Below the pieces are notes generated by a model, which saw only the letters and a program-made list of their open reading frames with translations, was not told the origin of the DNA and made no database searches. A DNA stretch of 64,000 nucleotides from Flavobacterium sp. Its GTDB lineage: Bacteria > Bacteroidota > Bacteroidia > Flavobacteriales > Flavobacteriaceae. Positions 17,370 through 26,295 of this stretch are shown here, one piece after another. Made by a program: the position numbers and the translations under genes. The first letter of the stretch is position 1; every line of letters starts with the position of its first letter. The stretch spans positions 39,498 through 103,497 of the forward strand of contig JAEUTY010000028.1 in assembly GCA_016787805.1 (NCBI GenBank). The letters are read 5' to 3'.

Positions 17370-18130
17370 TTGAATGTAGCTTTGTATTTCTCTTCAACTT
17401 TAGACCAATTTATGACATTAAAAAAAGCTTTGATATAGTCTTTTCTTCTGTATTGATAAGTCAAATAGTACGCATGTTCCCAAACATCAATAGCCAAAAT
17501 AGGTGCGCCTGAAACAGTTTGTCTTGGCATCAAAGGATTGTCTTGATTGGGAGTACTGGTTATTTGAAGTTTCCCCGTTTTATCCACAACCAACCAAGTC
17601 CAACCAGAACCAAATTGTCTGCCTGCTTCGTCAGCGAATTGTTTTTTAAATTCATCAAACGAACCAAAGTCACGATTGATGGTGCTTGCCAAAGTATCTT
17701 TGGGTTTTCCACCTGCTTTTGGTGCCATGATTTCCCAGTAAAAAGTATGGTTGTAATAACCGCCAGCATTATTGCGTAATTCGGTATCGCTGAGGTCTAA
17801 TTTCTTTAAGATATCTTCAATTGGAAGCGATTCTTTTTCAGTTCCTTTGAGAATACGATTCAAATTGTTGGTATAACTCAAATAATGTTTTGAATAATGC
17901 ATTTCCAGAGTCATTGCATCAATATGCGGTGCCAAATCGTCAAATTTATAAGGAAGTTTGTACAATTCAAAAGCACCTTCATTGGCTTTATAATCATCGG
18001 GTTGACCAATGGTTAATTTACTTTCGTTGGTTGGTAACGGAACTTCAACTACTTCACGCAGATTGTTTTTTTTACATGAAATTAAACCCAGCAATAAACT
18101 AATAATGAGTAGTTTGTAAGCAGTTTTCAT
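17366..18130 (-). CDS. Fe/Mn superoxide dismutase, exported lipoprotein
   Basis: Disproportionates superoxide. 254 aa, about 50 longer than cytosolic SODs because of an N-terminal signal with lipobox LISC (residue C20) and a linker of about 30 residues. Metal ligands: His in MHYSKHY, His in YYNHTFYW, and Asp and His in DVWEHAYY. The RQFGSGWTWLV region is intact. It should therefore act outside the cytoplasm. Followed upstream by the acyl-CoA-binding protein gene. Confidence 0.92.
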   Translation of the reverse strand: MKTAYKLLIISLLLGLISCKKNNLREVVEVPLPTNESKLTIGQPDDYKANEGAFELYKLPYKFDDLAPHIDAMTLEMHYSKHYLSYTNNLNRILKGTEKESLPIEDILKKLDLSDTELRNNAGGYYNHTFYWEIMAPKAGGKPKDTLASTINRDFGSFDEFKKQFADEAGRQFGSGWTWLVVDKTGKLQITSTPNQDNPLMPRQTVSGAPILAIDVWEHAYYLTYQYRRKDYIKAFFNVINWSKVEEKYKATFN

Positions 18131-18139
18131 GATTGTGTT

Positions 18140-18412
18140 TTATTTTTTAATTAACGAATTAATGATGTTGATGTATTCTTCTTTTGCTTGATCAACAGTA
18201 AGATGGCTAATTTGCATCCAAGCGTTGGTTTTGAAGGCATTTCTTAAATCAAAACTTGGAGTTGACATGCGTGTATCAATAGTTCCATGTGTTGCTTGCT
18301 TGTAATGCGCATACAATCGCAATTGCACATCTTGTGGCAAATCAGATTGTGTCATTTGATCGGCAATAGCAACGGCTTCTTGAAATAAAGTATCTAAGTC
18401 TTTGTTAGGCAT
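18140..18412 (-). CDS. Acyl-CoA-binding protein
   Basis: Small soluble carrier of long-chain acyl-CoA, 90 aa. The ACBP core is present: LDTLFQEAVAIADQM, LRLYAHYKQATHGTIDT and FKTNAWMQISHLTVDQAKEEYI. ATG at 18412 chosen over the in-frame ATG at 18424; both overlap the end of psd. Last gene of a cdsA-psd-ACBP run, fitting lipid metabolism. Confidence 0.88.
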   Translation of the reverse strand: MPNKDLDTLFQEAVAIADQMTQSDLPQDVQLRLYAHYKQATHGTIDTRMSTPSFDLRNAFKTNAWMQISHLTVDQAKEEYINIINSLIKK

Positions 18413-19064
18413 TTTTAGTAGCAACTATAGTTCGATTTCCAACTGCTTTTTCTCCTATTTTAACATTGATAATAGTTCCTAACGGAAAATACAAGTCAAC
18501 GCGAGAACCAAATTTAATAAAACCTGCATCTTGACCTTGACGCACATTCATTCCTTCTTGAGCATAATTAACGATTCTTTTGGCCAAAGCACCTGCAATC
18601 TGTCGGTACATGATTTCTCCAAAAATACGATTTTCAATAACCACTGTAGTTCTTTCGTTTTCAGTACTCGCTTTCGGATGCCAAGCCACCAAGTATTTTC
18701 CAGGATGGTATTTGCTGTATTTTATTTTTCCACTTGTGGCATAACGAGTGACATGAACATTGATTGGCGACATGAAAATCGAAACTTGTAGTCGTTGGTC
18801 TTTGAAATACTCGGGTTCAAAAACTTCTTCAATCACCACCACTTTTCCATCTACAGGAGCTACAATATTGTAATCATTAACTTCTAAATGGCGGTCTGGA
18901 TTTCTAAAAAACTGAAGTACTAGTAGGAGCATAATTAATGCTACAATTTGTACAGTTTTTTCTAACCAAAGTGTATTAGGAAAAATATAATGTGACGATA
19001 AAATAATTACCGTGGTCAAAAATGTTGATATCAAAATGATTTTTCCGCCTTCTTTATGAAACAT
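18405..19064 (-). CDS. psd: Phosphatidylserine decarboxylase-related protein
   Basis: Makes phosphatidylethanolamine from phosphatidylserine; pyruvoyl enzyme of the short type, 219 aa. Two N-terminal hydrophobic helices (about 7-55), VAPVDGKVVVIEEV, SIFMSPINVHVTR and the self-cleavage Gly-Ser in IKFGSRVDLYFP near the C-terminus. Start ATG at 19064 (MFHKEGG) gives the usual length; an earlier in-frame start lies inside cdsA. Overlaps cdsA by 11 bp. Confidence 0.9.
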   Translation of the reverse strand: MFHKEGGKIILISTFLTTVIILSSHYIFPNTLWLEKTVQIVALIMLLLVLQFFRNPDRHLEVNDYNIVAPVDGKVVVIEEVFEPEYFKDQRLQVSIFMSPINVHVTRYATSGKIKYSKYHPGKYLVAWHPKASTENERTTVVIENRIFGEIMYRQIAGALAKRIVNYAQEGMNVRQGQDAGFIKFGSRVDLYFPLGTIINVKIGEKAVGNRTIVATKNA

Positions 19065-19878
19065 AATATAAGATTTGATAAAACAAAAATACAAAAGGTG
19101 CAACAAATATAATACTATCCAAGCGATCTAATATTCCGCCGTGTCCAGGCATGATATTTCCGCTGTCTTTTACGCCTGCAATTCGTTTGAATTTAGATTC
19201 GATTAAATCACCCAAAGTACTAAATATACAAATGATTACAGCTGTCATAGACCAAATAAACATCGACTTAATGCTGTGTTGCTCAGAAGGGTTAAAGTAA
19301 AATTTTGAAATGCAAATTCCTGCAATTACCGAAAAAACCAATCCACCCAAAAAGCCTTCAATTGTTTTTTTGGGAGATATTTTTTCAAATAGTTTTCGCT
19401 TTCCAAATGATTTTCCTACAACATAAGCAAAAGTATCATTGGCCCAAATAAGGATAAAGATACTGATGATAATTTTGGGTCGAAATTCGATTCCAGAAAA
19501 TGGTATTTTGGTGATGATAATAAAAGGAAAAATAACGTATCCAACAATGTACCAGTATTTTTGAGCCATTGTTAAGCTAGTTACTTTCAAATCAAAAAGT
19601 AATTTTAAAAGTCCAATTGAAGTGATTACAGTAAATCCTAAAATGAATAAATCGAGCGATTTGATTAAATAGTAACGAGTGGCTAAAAAATAGAAAATGC
19701 AACCCAACACAATTGGTAAATAGAAATTTACTTTTAAAATTCGGCAAAATTCAAAAAGGGTAATGATAAGAAAGATTCCGAAAAGCACATAAAAACTTGT
19801 AACGGAGTAGGCGGTAGCGACAATTAACAGAGTTACGTAGACTAAACCGGATAAGAATCGCGTTAAAGTTTCATTCAT
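19054..19878 (-). CDS. cdsA: Phosphatidate cytidylyltransferase
   Basis: Makes CDP-diacylglycerol from phosphatidate and CTP in the inner membrane. 274 aa with about eight membrane helices. The family signature is complete: KRIAGVKDSGNIMPGHGGIL followed by DRLDS (about 235-258). In an operon with psd and the ACBP gene downstream and a LUD-domain gene 1 bp upstream. Confidence 0.95.
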   Translation of the reverse strand: MNETLTRFLSGLVYVTLLIVATAYSVTSFYVLFGIFLIITLFEFCRILKVNFYLPIVLGCIFYFLATRYYLIKSLDLFILGFTVITSIGLLKLLFDLKVTSLTMAQKYWYIVGYVIFPFIIITKIPFSGIEFRPKIIISIFILIWANDTFAYVVGKSFGKRKLFEKISPKKTIEGFLGGLVFSVIAGICISKFYFNPSEQHSIKSMFIWSMTAVIICIFSTLGDLIESKFKRIAGVKDSGNIMPGHGGILDRLDSIIFVAPFVFLFYQILYYVS

Positions 19879-19879
19879 C

Positions 19880-20479
19880 TTATAAATCTTCTAGTAGCAG
19901 TAAATATAAGTTTTTAGCAGAGCTACCGTAGGTGAGAAAATCTTCGTCTTGTACTTTTTCGAAATATTTTATTGTAGTGATATTGGTAGGATAATCTTTG
20001 TCGTACTTCTTTTTAATCACGCGCAAACCGTCGCTTTTGGATTCTAAAATTTGACTTGTAGTAGCTAGAATTACAATATTATCGGGTAATTCGTTGGGTT
20101 TGTACTGTTTGATTTGATTGGAAGAAAATAACACCGAACCTTCATCACCAATTAAATTTTCACAACTGGCCAATAGAAATTTTGGATTAGAAGGATTGGT
20201 GAAATTCAGCTTGTTTTCTTCTAACAAGGAATATAAATTAGGTTCAAAACATAATGCTTCACATTCAAACCAGTCGTTTTCTTCCAAAATATTTTCAAAT
20301 TGTTCTTTAACTTCATCAAGGTTTTCACAGTATAAAAACTTACCTCCATTTTTTTTGAAATTGTAAGTAAATTGTTCATCAATAGGTAATGAAGATGGTT
20401 TTGGAGCGTTGTATTCGCTTTGGTTTTCCTCGTCGGAACCTTCTTTATTGGACCCAAATATTTTTTTAAAAAGACTCAT
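19880..20479 (-). CDS. LUD-domain protein (LutC/YkgG-like)
   Basis: 199 aa. Similar in layout to LUD proteins: CENLIGDEGSVLFSSNQIK and LPDNIVILATTSQILES match the central part of that fold. In the lactate-utilisation operon LutC partners LutA and LutB, which are not seen here, so the role is uncertain. ATG at 20479 (MSLFKKIFG) chosen; a frame extending to 20518 overlaps the ftsH end region. First gene of the cdsA run. Confidence 0.7.
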   Translation of the reverse strand: MSLFKKIFGSNKEGSDEENQSEYNAPKPSSLPIDEQFTYNFKKNGGKFLYCENLDEVKEQFENILEENDWFECEALCFEPNLYSLLEENKLNFTNPSNPKFLLASCENLIGDEGSVLFSSNQIKQYKPNELPDNIVILATTSQILESKSDGLRVIKKKYDKDYPTNITTIKYFEKVQDEDFLTYGSSAKNLYLLLLEDL

Positions 20480-20592
20480 ATAGTGTGTAAAAATACGCTG
20501 AATGCGGTTTGAAAACATCCAAAGATAAAAAAATCTTAATTCAAAAACATTTTTTGAATTAAGATTTTGTATTTTATTTAGTAAAAATGGAT

Positions 20593-22506
20593 TTAACTAA
20601 CGATTTCTTCTTTATCAAAAGGTCTTTTTCCGAATATGGTTTCCAAATCGTCTTTGAAAATGACTTCTTTTTCTATTAAGATGTTGGCCAAGGCTAACAA
20701 TTTATCTTTGTTGTCATCCAGTATTTGAATGGCTCTTTGGTATTGACTTTCAATTAAATCTGAGATTTCTTTGTCAATTACTTGAGCAGTTTCTTCTGAG
20801 TACGGTTTTGAGAAATTGTATTCACTTTGACCCGATGAATCGTAATAGGTAACATTACCCAATTTTTTATTCAAACCATAAATGGTAATCATGGCGCGAG
20901 CTTGTTTGGTTACTTTTTCCAAATCGCTCAAAGCACCAGTTGAAATAGTATCAAAAATTACTTTCTCCGCCGCTCTTCCACCCATGGTAGCACACATTTC
21001 ATCGAGCATTTGATTCGGGCGAACAATTAAGCGTTCTTCTGGCAAATACCATGCTGCACCCAAACTTTGTCCACGAGGAACAATTGTTACTTTTACCAAT
21101 GGCGCTGCGTGTTCTAACATCCAACTTACTGTTGCATGACCCGCTTCGTGAATGGCAATTGCTCTTTTTTCTTCCGTAGTAACAATTTTGTTTTTCTTTT
21201 CTAGGCCACCAACAATACGGTCAACTGCATCGAGGAAGTCTTGTTTGTCAACAGCTGTTTTATTATTTCTGGCAGCTATCAAAGCGGCTTCATTACACAC
21301 ATTAGCGATATCTGCGCCCGAAAAACCTGGGGTTTGTTTGGCTAAGAAATCAACATCTAAATCGGCTACTTTTTTCAAAGGTGTCAAATGCACTTCAAAA
21401 ATTTCCTTACGTTCTCTAATGTCTGGTAAATCAACATAAATTTGACGGTCAAAACGACCAGCACGCATCAAGGCTTTATCTAATACATCAGCTCTATTGG
21501 TAGCAGCAAGTACAATTACGTGTGTATTCGTGCCAAAACCATCCATTTCTGTAAGTAATTGATTTAAAGTGTTTTCACGTTCGTCGTTGGAACCTGAAAA
21601 ATTGTTTTTGCCTCTGGCGCGTCCCACAGCATCAATTTCGTCAATAAAAATAATAGCAGGTGCTTTGTCTTTGGCTTGTTTGAATAAATCACGTACTCTG
21701 GACGCTCCAACTCCTACAAACATCTCAACAAAATCAGAGCCTGAAAGAGAAAAGAAAGGAACTTTCGCTTCTCCAGCCACAGCTTTGGCTAAAAGTGTTT
21801 TTCCAGTTCCAGGAGGTCCAACTAATAGAGCTCCTTTAGGAATTTTTCCGCCAAGTGAAGTGTATTTTTCAGGATTTTTTAAAAACTCAACGATTTCTTG
21901 TACTTCTTCTTTTGCGCCTTCTAAACCAGCAACATCTTTAAAAGTCACTTTTACATCGGTTTTTTCATCAAATAATTTAGCTTTTGATTTTCCAATGTTG
22001 AAAATTTGCCCACCGCCACCAGCTGCACCACCACCCGACATTCTTTTCATAATGAAAATCCAAACGGCAATGATAATAATGATAGGAAGTAAGCTGAAAA
22101 ATACTTCTGCCCAATCGCTTTTTTGTTTGTGATCGAATTCTTTTAATTTTTTGGCTTTCTTAGCACTATCCAATTTTTTTTCAAATTCCTGAATATCACC
22201 AACATTAAAGATGTAGTGTGGACCTTTGTTGGGTCTATTCATGAAATCATTAGCTACATCTTTGTTGGATTTATCACTTAGTGCCTTTTTCGTTAAAAAA
22301 GCTTCCGCTTGAACTTTGTTGTAGATGATTACTTTTTCGATATCGCCTTTGGCTAATAAATCATCAAATTTGGAGGTAGAAATTACAGATGGATCTTGAA
22401 ATCCATTTCCGTTGAAAATACTTAAACCTATAAATAATGCAATGGCAAGGATGTAAATATACCAAGGACTAAATTTAAAATTATTTTGATTTTTTTCTGT
22501 AGACAT
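20593..22506 (-). CDS. ftsH: ATP-dependent zinc metalloprotease FtsH
   Basis: Membrane-anchored AAA+ protease that removes misassembled membrane proteins and regulatory proteins. 637 aa: two membrane helices (about 14-32 and 136-153) around a periplasmic domain, a Gly-rich linker (GGGAAGGGG), Walker A GPPGTGKT, Walker B IIFIDEID, arginine-finger region RAGRFDR, and the zinc site HEAGH with a later Glu. Starts 15 bp after rsfS on the same strand. Confidence 0.97.
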   Translation of the reverse strand: MSTEKNQNNFKFSPWYIYILAIALFIGLSIFNGNGFQDPSVISTSKFDDLLAKGDIEKVIIYNKVQAEAFLTKKALSDKSNKDVANDFMNRPNKGPHYIFNVGDIQEFEKKLDSAKKAKKLKEFDHKQKSDWAEVFFSLLPIIIIIAVWIFIMKRMSGGGAAGGGGQIFNIGKSKAKLFDEKTDVKVTFKDVAGLEGAKEEVQEIVEFLKNPEKYTSLGGKIPKGALLVGPPGTGKTLLAKAVAGEAKVPFFSLSGSDFVEMFVGVGASRVRDLFKQAKDKAPAIIFIDEIDAVGRARGKNNFSGSNDERENTLNQLLTEMDGFGTNTHVIVLAATNRADVLDKALMRAGRFDRQIYVDLPDIRERKEIFEVHLTPLKKVADLDVDFLAKQTPGFSGADIANVCNEAALIAARNNKTAVDKQDFLDAVDRIVGGLEKKNKIVTTEEKRAIAIHEAGHATVSWMLEHAAPLVKVTIVPRGQSLGAAWYLPEERLIVRPNQMLDEMCATMGGRAAEKVIFDTISTGALSDLEKVTKQARAMITIYGLNKKLGNVTYYDSSGQSEYNFSKPYSEETAQVIDKEISDLIESQYQRAIQILDDNKDKLLALANILIEKEVIFKDDLETIFGKRPFDKEEIVS

Positions 22507-22521
22507 TATATACTTGTGCTT

Positions 22522-22893
22522 TTAATATTTGTTTTGGATAGTAGTGATTTTTGCATCACCCCATAAGCCTTCAATGTTGTAGTATTCGCGAATTTCTTTC
22601 TGAAAAACATGAACCACTATGCTCACATAATCCATCAAAACCCATTCGGCATTGTCGGTTCCTTCAACATGCCATGGTTTGTCCTTAATTTCTTTGGAAA
22701 CCAATTTTTGAACTGAATTGACGATGGCATTGACTTGGGTGTTAGAACTACCGTTACAAATTACAAAATAATCACAAACAGCAGTGTCGATTTCACGTAA
22801 ATCTAGGATTTCTATATCGTTACCTTTTACTTCTTCTATTCCTTTTATGATGCAGGTTAATAATACATCAGTACTCGCTAATTTTTTTGTCAT
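22522..22893 (-). CDS. rsfS: Ribosome silencing factor
   Basis: Binds ribosomal protein uL14 and blocks subunit joining during starvation. 123 aa, Iojap/DUF143 family: DILDLREIDTAVCDYFVICNG (near 25-45), NAIVNSV, KPWHVEGTDNAEWVLMDY and VVHVFQKEIREYYNIEGLWGDA are all family hallmarks. Upstream of ftsH in one transcription unit, divergent from birA. Confidence 0.96.
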   Translation of the reverse strand: MTKKLASTDVLLTCIIKGIEEVKGNDIEILDLREIDTAVCDYFVICNGSSNTQVNAIVNSVQKLVSKEIKDKPWHVEGTDNAEWVLMDYVSIVVHVFQKEIREYYNIEGLWGDAKITTIQNKY

Positions 22894-22910
22894 TTAGTAT
22901 TTTTCTATAA

Positions 22911-22944
22911 TTTGCAAAGGTATCAAAATTTGTCATTAAATTTG
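22911..22944 (+). promoter_or_regulatory. birA promoter, interleaved with the rsfS promoter
   Basis: TTTG (22911-22914), 22 bases, TAAATTTG (22937-22944). The rsfS -7 box TACCTTTG lies on the minus strand at 22915-22922, directly beside the birA -33 element, so the two divergent promoters share DNA and may exclude each other. Confidence 0.6.
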
Positions 22945-22978
22945 AAGCTTAACAGAAGTTTAAAATTTAAAACTACAT

Positions 22979-23710
22979 ATGCCTACAATCAAACTCGATG
23001 CCATAGATTCTACCAATGATTTTTTAAAAGATTTAATCAAAAATCAAGCCGTAGAAAATTTTACTGTTGTAGTTACCAATTCACAAACTAATGGCCGAGG
23101 GCAAATGGGAACAAAATGGGTTTCTGAAGACGGTAAAAATTTGATAATGAGTGTTTTGATTAAAGATTTGAATTTGCAAATTGAAGACGTTTTTGTTTTA
23201 AATGCAATGATTTCTGTAGCTATTATTGAGGCACTTTCAGTCTTTTGTATACCTAATTTGAGTGTCAAATGGCCTAACGACATTATGTCAGATAACAAAA
23301 AAATTGCAGGAATTTTAATCGAAAATAGCATAAAAACTGACAATTCAATTCTGTCTGTTGTTGGTATCGGACTCAATGTCAATCAATCTCATTTTGAAAA
23401 CTTACCTTTTGCTTCTTCTTTATTTTTACAAACTGGTAGAACACTTTCCACTGATGAGGTTTTGCATGCTATTGTAACTAAGATTCAGTTTTTTTGCCAA
23501 TTTATATCAGAGAAAAAACTCGATGAATTATGGCAATTGTACCATCAGTATTTGTTTAAAAAATCGGTACCAATGGCTTTTGAAGATAATTTTGGTAATC
23601 GTTTTATGGGAATTATTGAATTGGTTAACCATCAAGGGAATTTACAAATCAAGTTGGAAGACGATACTATACAACTGTACTCAATTAAGGAAATTAAAAT
23701 GTTGTATTAA
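22979..23710 (+). CDS. birA: Biotin--[acetyl-CoA-carboxylase] ligase
   Basis: Activates biotin with ATP and attaches it to the carboxylase carrier protein. 243 aa: catalytic GRGQMGTKWVSEDGKNLIMSV (near 40), the biotin-site SVKWPNDIM with KIAGILIEN, and a short C-terminal domain. There is no N-terminal helix-turn-helix, so unlike E. coli BirA it does not look like a repressor. Convergent with the nuclease gene. Confidence 0.95.
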   Translation: MPTIKLDAIDSTNDFLKDLIKNQAVENFTVVVTNSQTNGRGQMGTKWVSEDGKNLIMSVLIKDLNLQIEDVFVLNAMISVAIIEALSVFCIPNLSVKWPNDIMSDNKKIAGILIENSIKTDNSILSVVGIGLNVNQSHFENLPFASSLFLQTGRTLSTDEVLHAIVTKIQFFCQFISEKKLDELWQLYHQYLFKKSVPMAFEDNFGNRFMGIIELVNHQGNLQIKLEDDTIQLYSIKEIKMLY

Positions 23711-23738
23711 AAAAGCTCCCAATTTCTTGAGAGCTTTT
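23711..23738 (+). terminator. Bidirectional terminator between birA and the nuclease gene
   Basis: Arms AAAAGCTC and GAGCTTTT around a 12-base inner part that can also pair in part (CCAA/TTGA). Starts immediately after the birA stop. Confidence 0.85.
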
Positions 23739-23741
23739 GTA

Positions 23742-24818
23742 TTAGTTGATAATTACTTTTTTGATAACCGAACCACTGTCAGAACTGATTTTCACAAAGT
23801 AAAATCCGTCAGGAAGGTTAGTCAGGGTGTAAGAATTTGAAACTCTAATCGGATTTTTAACTTCCATCATCAATTGACCATTGATGTTAATTAATTGAAT
23901 ATTTTCAACTTCAGCTTCTGTATCAATTGTGATTGTTTGATCATTGGATGGATTTGGATAGATACTCACATCTGCCATTGTTTCAAAAGTATCTGTTCCA
24001 AGGAAAATAGTTGGCCATCGGTTTTGAGCAATTGGTCCGCCCCAAATTACAGTTGCTAAATACGGATTATCAATAAAAGGGTTGCGATTTCCTTGTCCGT
24101 AAGTATTGTTAGCATTTCCAAGATAAGTATTACGATTGTCTTCGTATTGCGAAACAGGGTCTTCTGCATTCCATTGCAATAATAAATCCAACATATTAGC
24201 ATCTGAAGCAACAGGTGTTCCGGTAAAAACATAAGTTGGCAAACATTGATCACCATAACGTAAGTACATGTACATAATAATTCGAGCGCAATCGCCTTTC
24301 CATTCATCACCAGGATACCAGTTAAGTCCAACTGTAGCCGAATTTCCAGAACCTGTGGCATACTTTTTATTTGCTCTTGAACCATTTCTTTGTACATCAC
24401 AAGCACGAAGCATTTGAGCATCCGCTCCCGGTCCAGCTTGCCCTAAGTCAGGGTTTCCTAGTGCTTGGGCAAAAATGTGTTCTCTATTCCAATCTCCGTT
24501 GGCACCACCATTAGCGTTTTTGTCTCTTGATCTGTCATTGGTTACATCACCATCAGTTCCATTTTCCCATCCATAAACCAACAAAACATTGCTAGAATTG
24601 GTTGGATCTAAATCAACAATTTTTAACGCGTTCCAAACTTGAGAATAGCTCAATTCATTGGTATGTGTTGTAGTGATTTTTGTGGCTAAAGCATTTTTTA
24701 ATGTAGAACCCGTTTGTGTCCAGTTAAAGCCGTTATAATAAGGATTTGCTGGTGCACCGTTTTGGGCTGTAACAAATGCTAAACTTAATAATGTAATTAA
24801 AGAGTATATTTTTTTCAT
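23742..24818 (-). CDS. Secreted endonuclease I-family nuclease with T9SS sorting domain
   Basis: Extracellular DNase-like enzyme, 358 aa. Signal peptide ending FVTAQ, nuclease domain about 20-265 with GDWNREHIFAQALG (REH catalytic motif), GRDKN-like metal region DRSRDKNANGG and WYPGDEWKGDCARIIMYM. The C-terminal 75 residues (from VSIYPNPSNDQ to the basic end VIKKVIIN) are a type A T9SS sorting domain that would be removed on export. Likely scavenges nucleic acid. Follows the methyltransferase gene by 7 bp. Confidence 0.92.
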   Translation of the reverse strand: MKKIYSLITLLSLAFVTAQNGAPANPYYNGFNWTQTGSTLKNALATKITTTHTNELSYSQVWNALKIVDLDPTNSSNVLLVYGWENGTDGDVTNDRSRDKNANGGANGDWNREHIFAQALGNPDLGQAGPGADAQMLRACDVQRNGSRANKKYATGSGNSATVGLNWYPGDEWKGDCARIIMYMYLRYGDQCLPTYVFTGTPVASDANMLDLLLQWNAEDPVSQYEDNRNTYLGNANNTYGQGNRNPFIDNPYLATVIWGGPIAQNRWPTIFLGTDTFETMADVSIYPNPSNDQTITIDTEAEVENIQLININGQLMMEVKNPIRVSNSYTLTNLPDGFYFVKISSDSGSVIKKVIIN

Positions 24819-24825
24819 AGTAGGT

Positions 24826-26040
24826 TTAATTTTTTCGTTCTAATAAGGCCATGTAAAAGCCGTCAAATCCTGATTGTGAGGCAAGTATCTTTGAATCTTT
24901 TACAAAAGTAAAGTTTTTTCCAATATCTGTAGTTAAGAAATGCTTAATTTGTTCTTGATTTTCAGAGGGTAAGACCGAACAAGTAGCATATACCAATTTC
25001 CCGCCAGGCTTTACAATTTTTGAATAGTTTTCTAAAACCTCGGCTTGTACTTTTCGGATGTTATCTATAAATTCAGGCTGTAATTTCCATTTAGCGTCAG
25101 GGTTTCGTTTTAAAACGCCCAATCCACTACAAGGTGCGTCGATTAAAACGCGATCGGCTTTTTCGTGTAATTTTTTGATGACTTTGGTCGAATCAATAAT
25201 GCGGTATTCGATATTAAAAGCGCCATTTCTTTTGGCTCTCAGTTTTAATTGTTTGAGTTTGCTTTCGTACAAATCCATAGCAATTAATTGACCTTTATTT
25301 TGCATTAAGGATGCCATGTGAAGTGTTTTACCTCCAGCTCCAGCACAAGTGTCTACTACTCGCATTCCAGGTTGTACATCTAAAAAAGTGGCTACTAATT
25401 GCGAAGAAGCGTCTTGTACTTCAAACATACCTTCTTTGAAAGCGTCGGTCAAAAATACATTAGCGCGTTCCTTCAATACTAAAGCATCAGGTTGATCTTT
25501 TAAGAATTCAGTATCGATGTTCAAATCCATTAAAGTAGCACGTAGTTTATCTTTCGTGGTTTTTAAAGTGTTTACTCTAAGAATTACTTGTGCTTGTTGG
25601 TTTTGAGCAGCGATTTCTTTGGTCCAAAGTTCTTCTCCTAGTTCTTTTACGCCCAATTCGTCCATCCAATCGGGAATGGATTCGCGCATTTTTCGTATTT
25701 TGGATAATTCGTCAAAACGGCCTTTGATTTTTCTTTCGGGTGTTCCTTCGAGTTGACGCCAATCGGGAATTGGATAACCGCGTAAAACAGCCCAAACGGC
25801 AAATATTCGCCATAAATCATCGCGATTGAAAGGTTCTTTTACATTGGCAATTTCAGCGTATAATCGTTTCCAACGCACAATTTCGTAGATGGTTTCGGCC
25901 ACAAATTTGCGATCGGAACTTCCCCAACGTTTGTCTTTTTTCAAGGCGCGAGCTACGACTTTATCAGCGTATTCTCCTTCATTGAAAATCGCATTCAAAG
26001 AGTCTATGGTAGTGTAAACTAAATTTCGGTGTAATCTCAT
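24826..26040 (-). CDS. RsmB/NOP2-family RNA cytosine-C5 methyltransferase
   Basis: SAM-dependent methyltransferase of rRNA or tRNA, 404 aa. N-terminal NusB-like region (1-140), then the catalytic domain with SAM loop VVDTCAGAGGKTLHMA, DAPCSGLGVLKRNP (catalytic Cys) and LVYATCSVLPSEN (second Cys). ATG at 26040 (MRLHRN) is set by the promoter at 26060-26094; the frame is open further upstream but that part overlaps the promoter and repeat DNA. Target base unknown. Confidence 0.92.
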   Translation of the reverse strand: MRLHRNLVYTTIDSLNAIFNEGEYADKVVARALKKDKRWGSSDRKFVAETIYEIVRWKRLYAEIANVKEPFNRDDLWRIFAVWAVLRGYPIPDWRQLEGTPERKIKGRFDELSKIRKMRESIPDWMDELGVKELGEELWTKEIAAQNQQAQVILRVNTLKTTKDKLRATLMDLNIDTEFLKDQPDALVLKERANVFLTDAFKEGMFEVQDASSQLVATFLDVQPGMRVVDTCAGAGGKTLHMASLMQNKGQLIAMDLYESKLKQLKLRAKRNGAFNIEYRIIDSTKVIKKLHEKADRVLIDAPCSGLGVLKRNPDAKWKLQPEFIDNIRKVQAEVLENYSKIVKPGGKLVYATCSVLPSENQEQIKHFLTTDIGKNFTFVKDSKILASQSGFDGFYMALLERKN

Positions 26041-26059
26041 TTTTTTAAAAAACAGCCTG

Positions 26060-26094
26060 CAAAGGTAGTACTTTTTTTGTCTAAAAAATTCAAA
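26060..26094 (-). promoter_or_regulatory. Promoter of the methyltransferase-nuclease unit
   Basis: Minus strand TTTG, 23 bases, TACCTTTG. Predicted start of transcription near 26053, 13 bases before the ATG at 26040. Confidence 0.65.
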
Positions 26095-26186
26095 AGTAGA
26101 CAAAGAGTCTAAAAAAGAATATGTTAAAATAAAGGTGTTATAAATTGAAGAGTTTGCGTGAGGGATTGAGGCATTGTTTGAGCTCT

Positions 26187-26276
26187 CCCGATAGCTATCG
26201 GGAAGCGAGTGCCGAAAGCCCGACCCCGATGGACAAAAACAAGTTTGAAAAACGTAGCTTTTTGCCAATCGGGGTC
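26187..26276. repeat. Second repeat type: perfect palindrome plus long hairpin
   Basis: CCCGATAGCTATCGGG (26187-26202) is a perfect palindrome. A second hairpin follows with 18-base arms (26222-26239 and 26259-26276) from GACCCCGAT to ATCGGGGTC, two mismatches. The arms and adjoining TAGC share GGACAAAAACAAG and GTAGCTTTTTGCCAATCGG with the copy-1 element near 12.15 kb, although the outer frame is unrelated. It lies between the kup stop and the methyltransferase promoter. Confidence 0.75.
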
Positions 26277-26295
26277 ACGCCCAATTGGCTATTAA

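Noticed and set aside
18405-19106. Longer psd start at 19106
   Set aside because: The extra 14 residues overlap the end of cdsA further and do not resemble the family; ATG at 19064 is normal.
21569-22132. Antisense reading frame of 187 codons within ftsH
   Set aside because: Lies wholly opposite the highly conserved AAA domain of ftsH and shows no domain; shadow frame.
26041-26268. 76-residue N-terminal extension of the RNA methyltransferase
   Set aside because: It crosses the promoter and repeat DNA and has no homology-like content; the ATG at 26040 fits promoter and family length.
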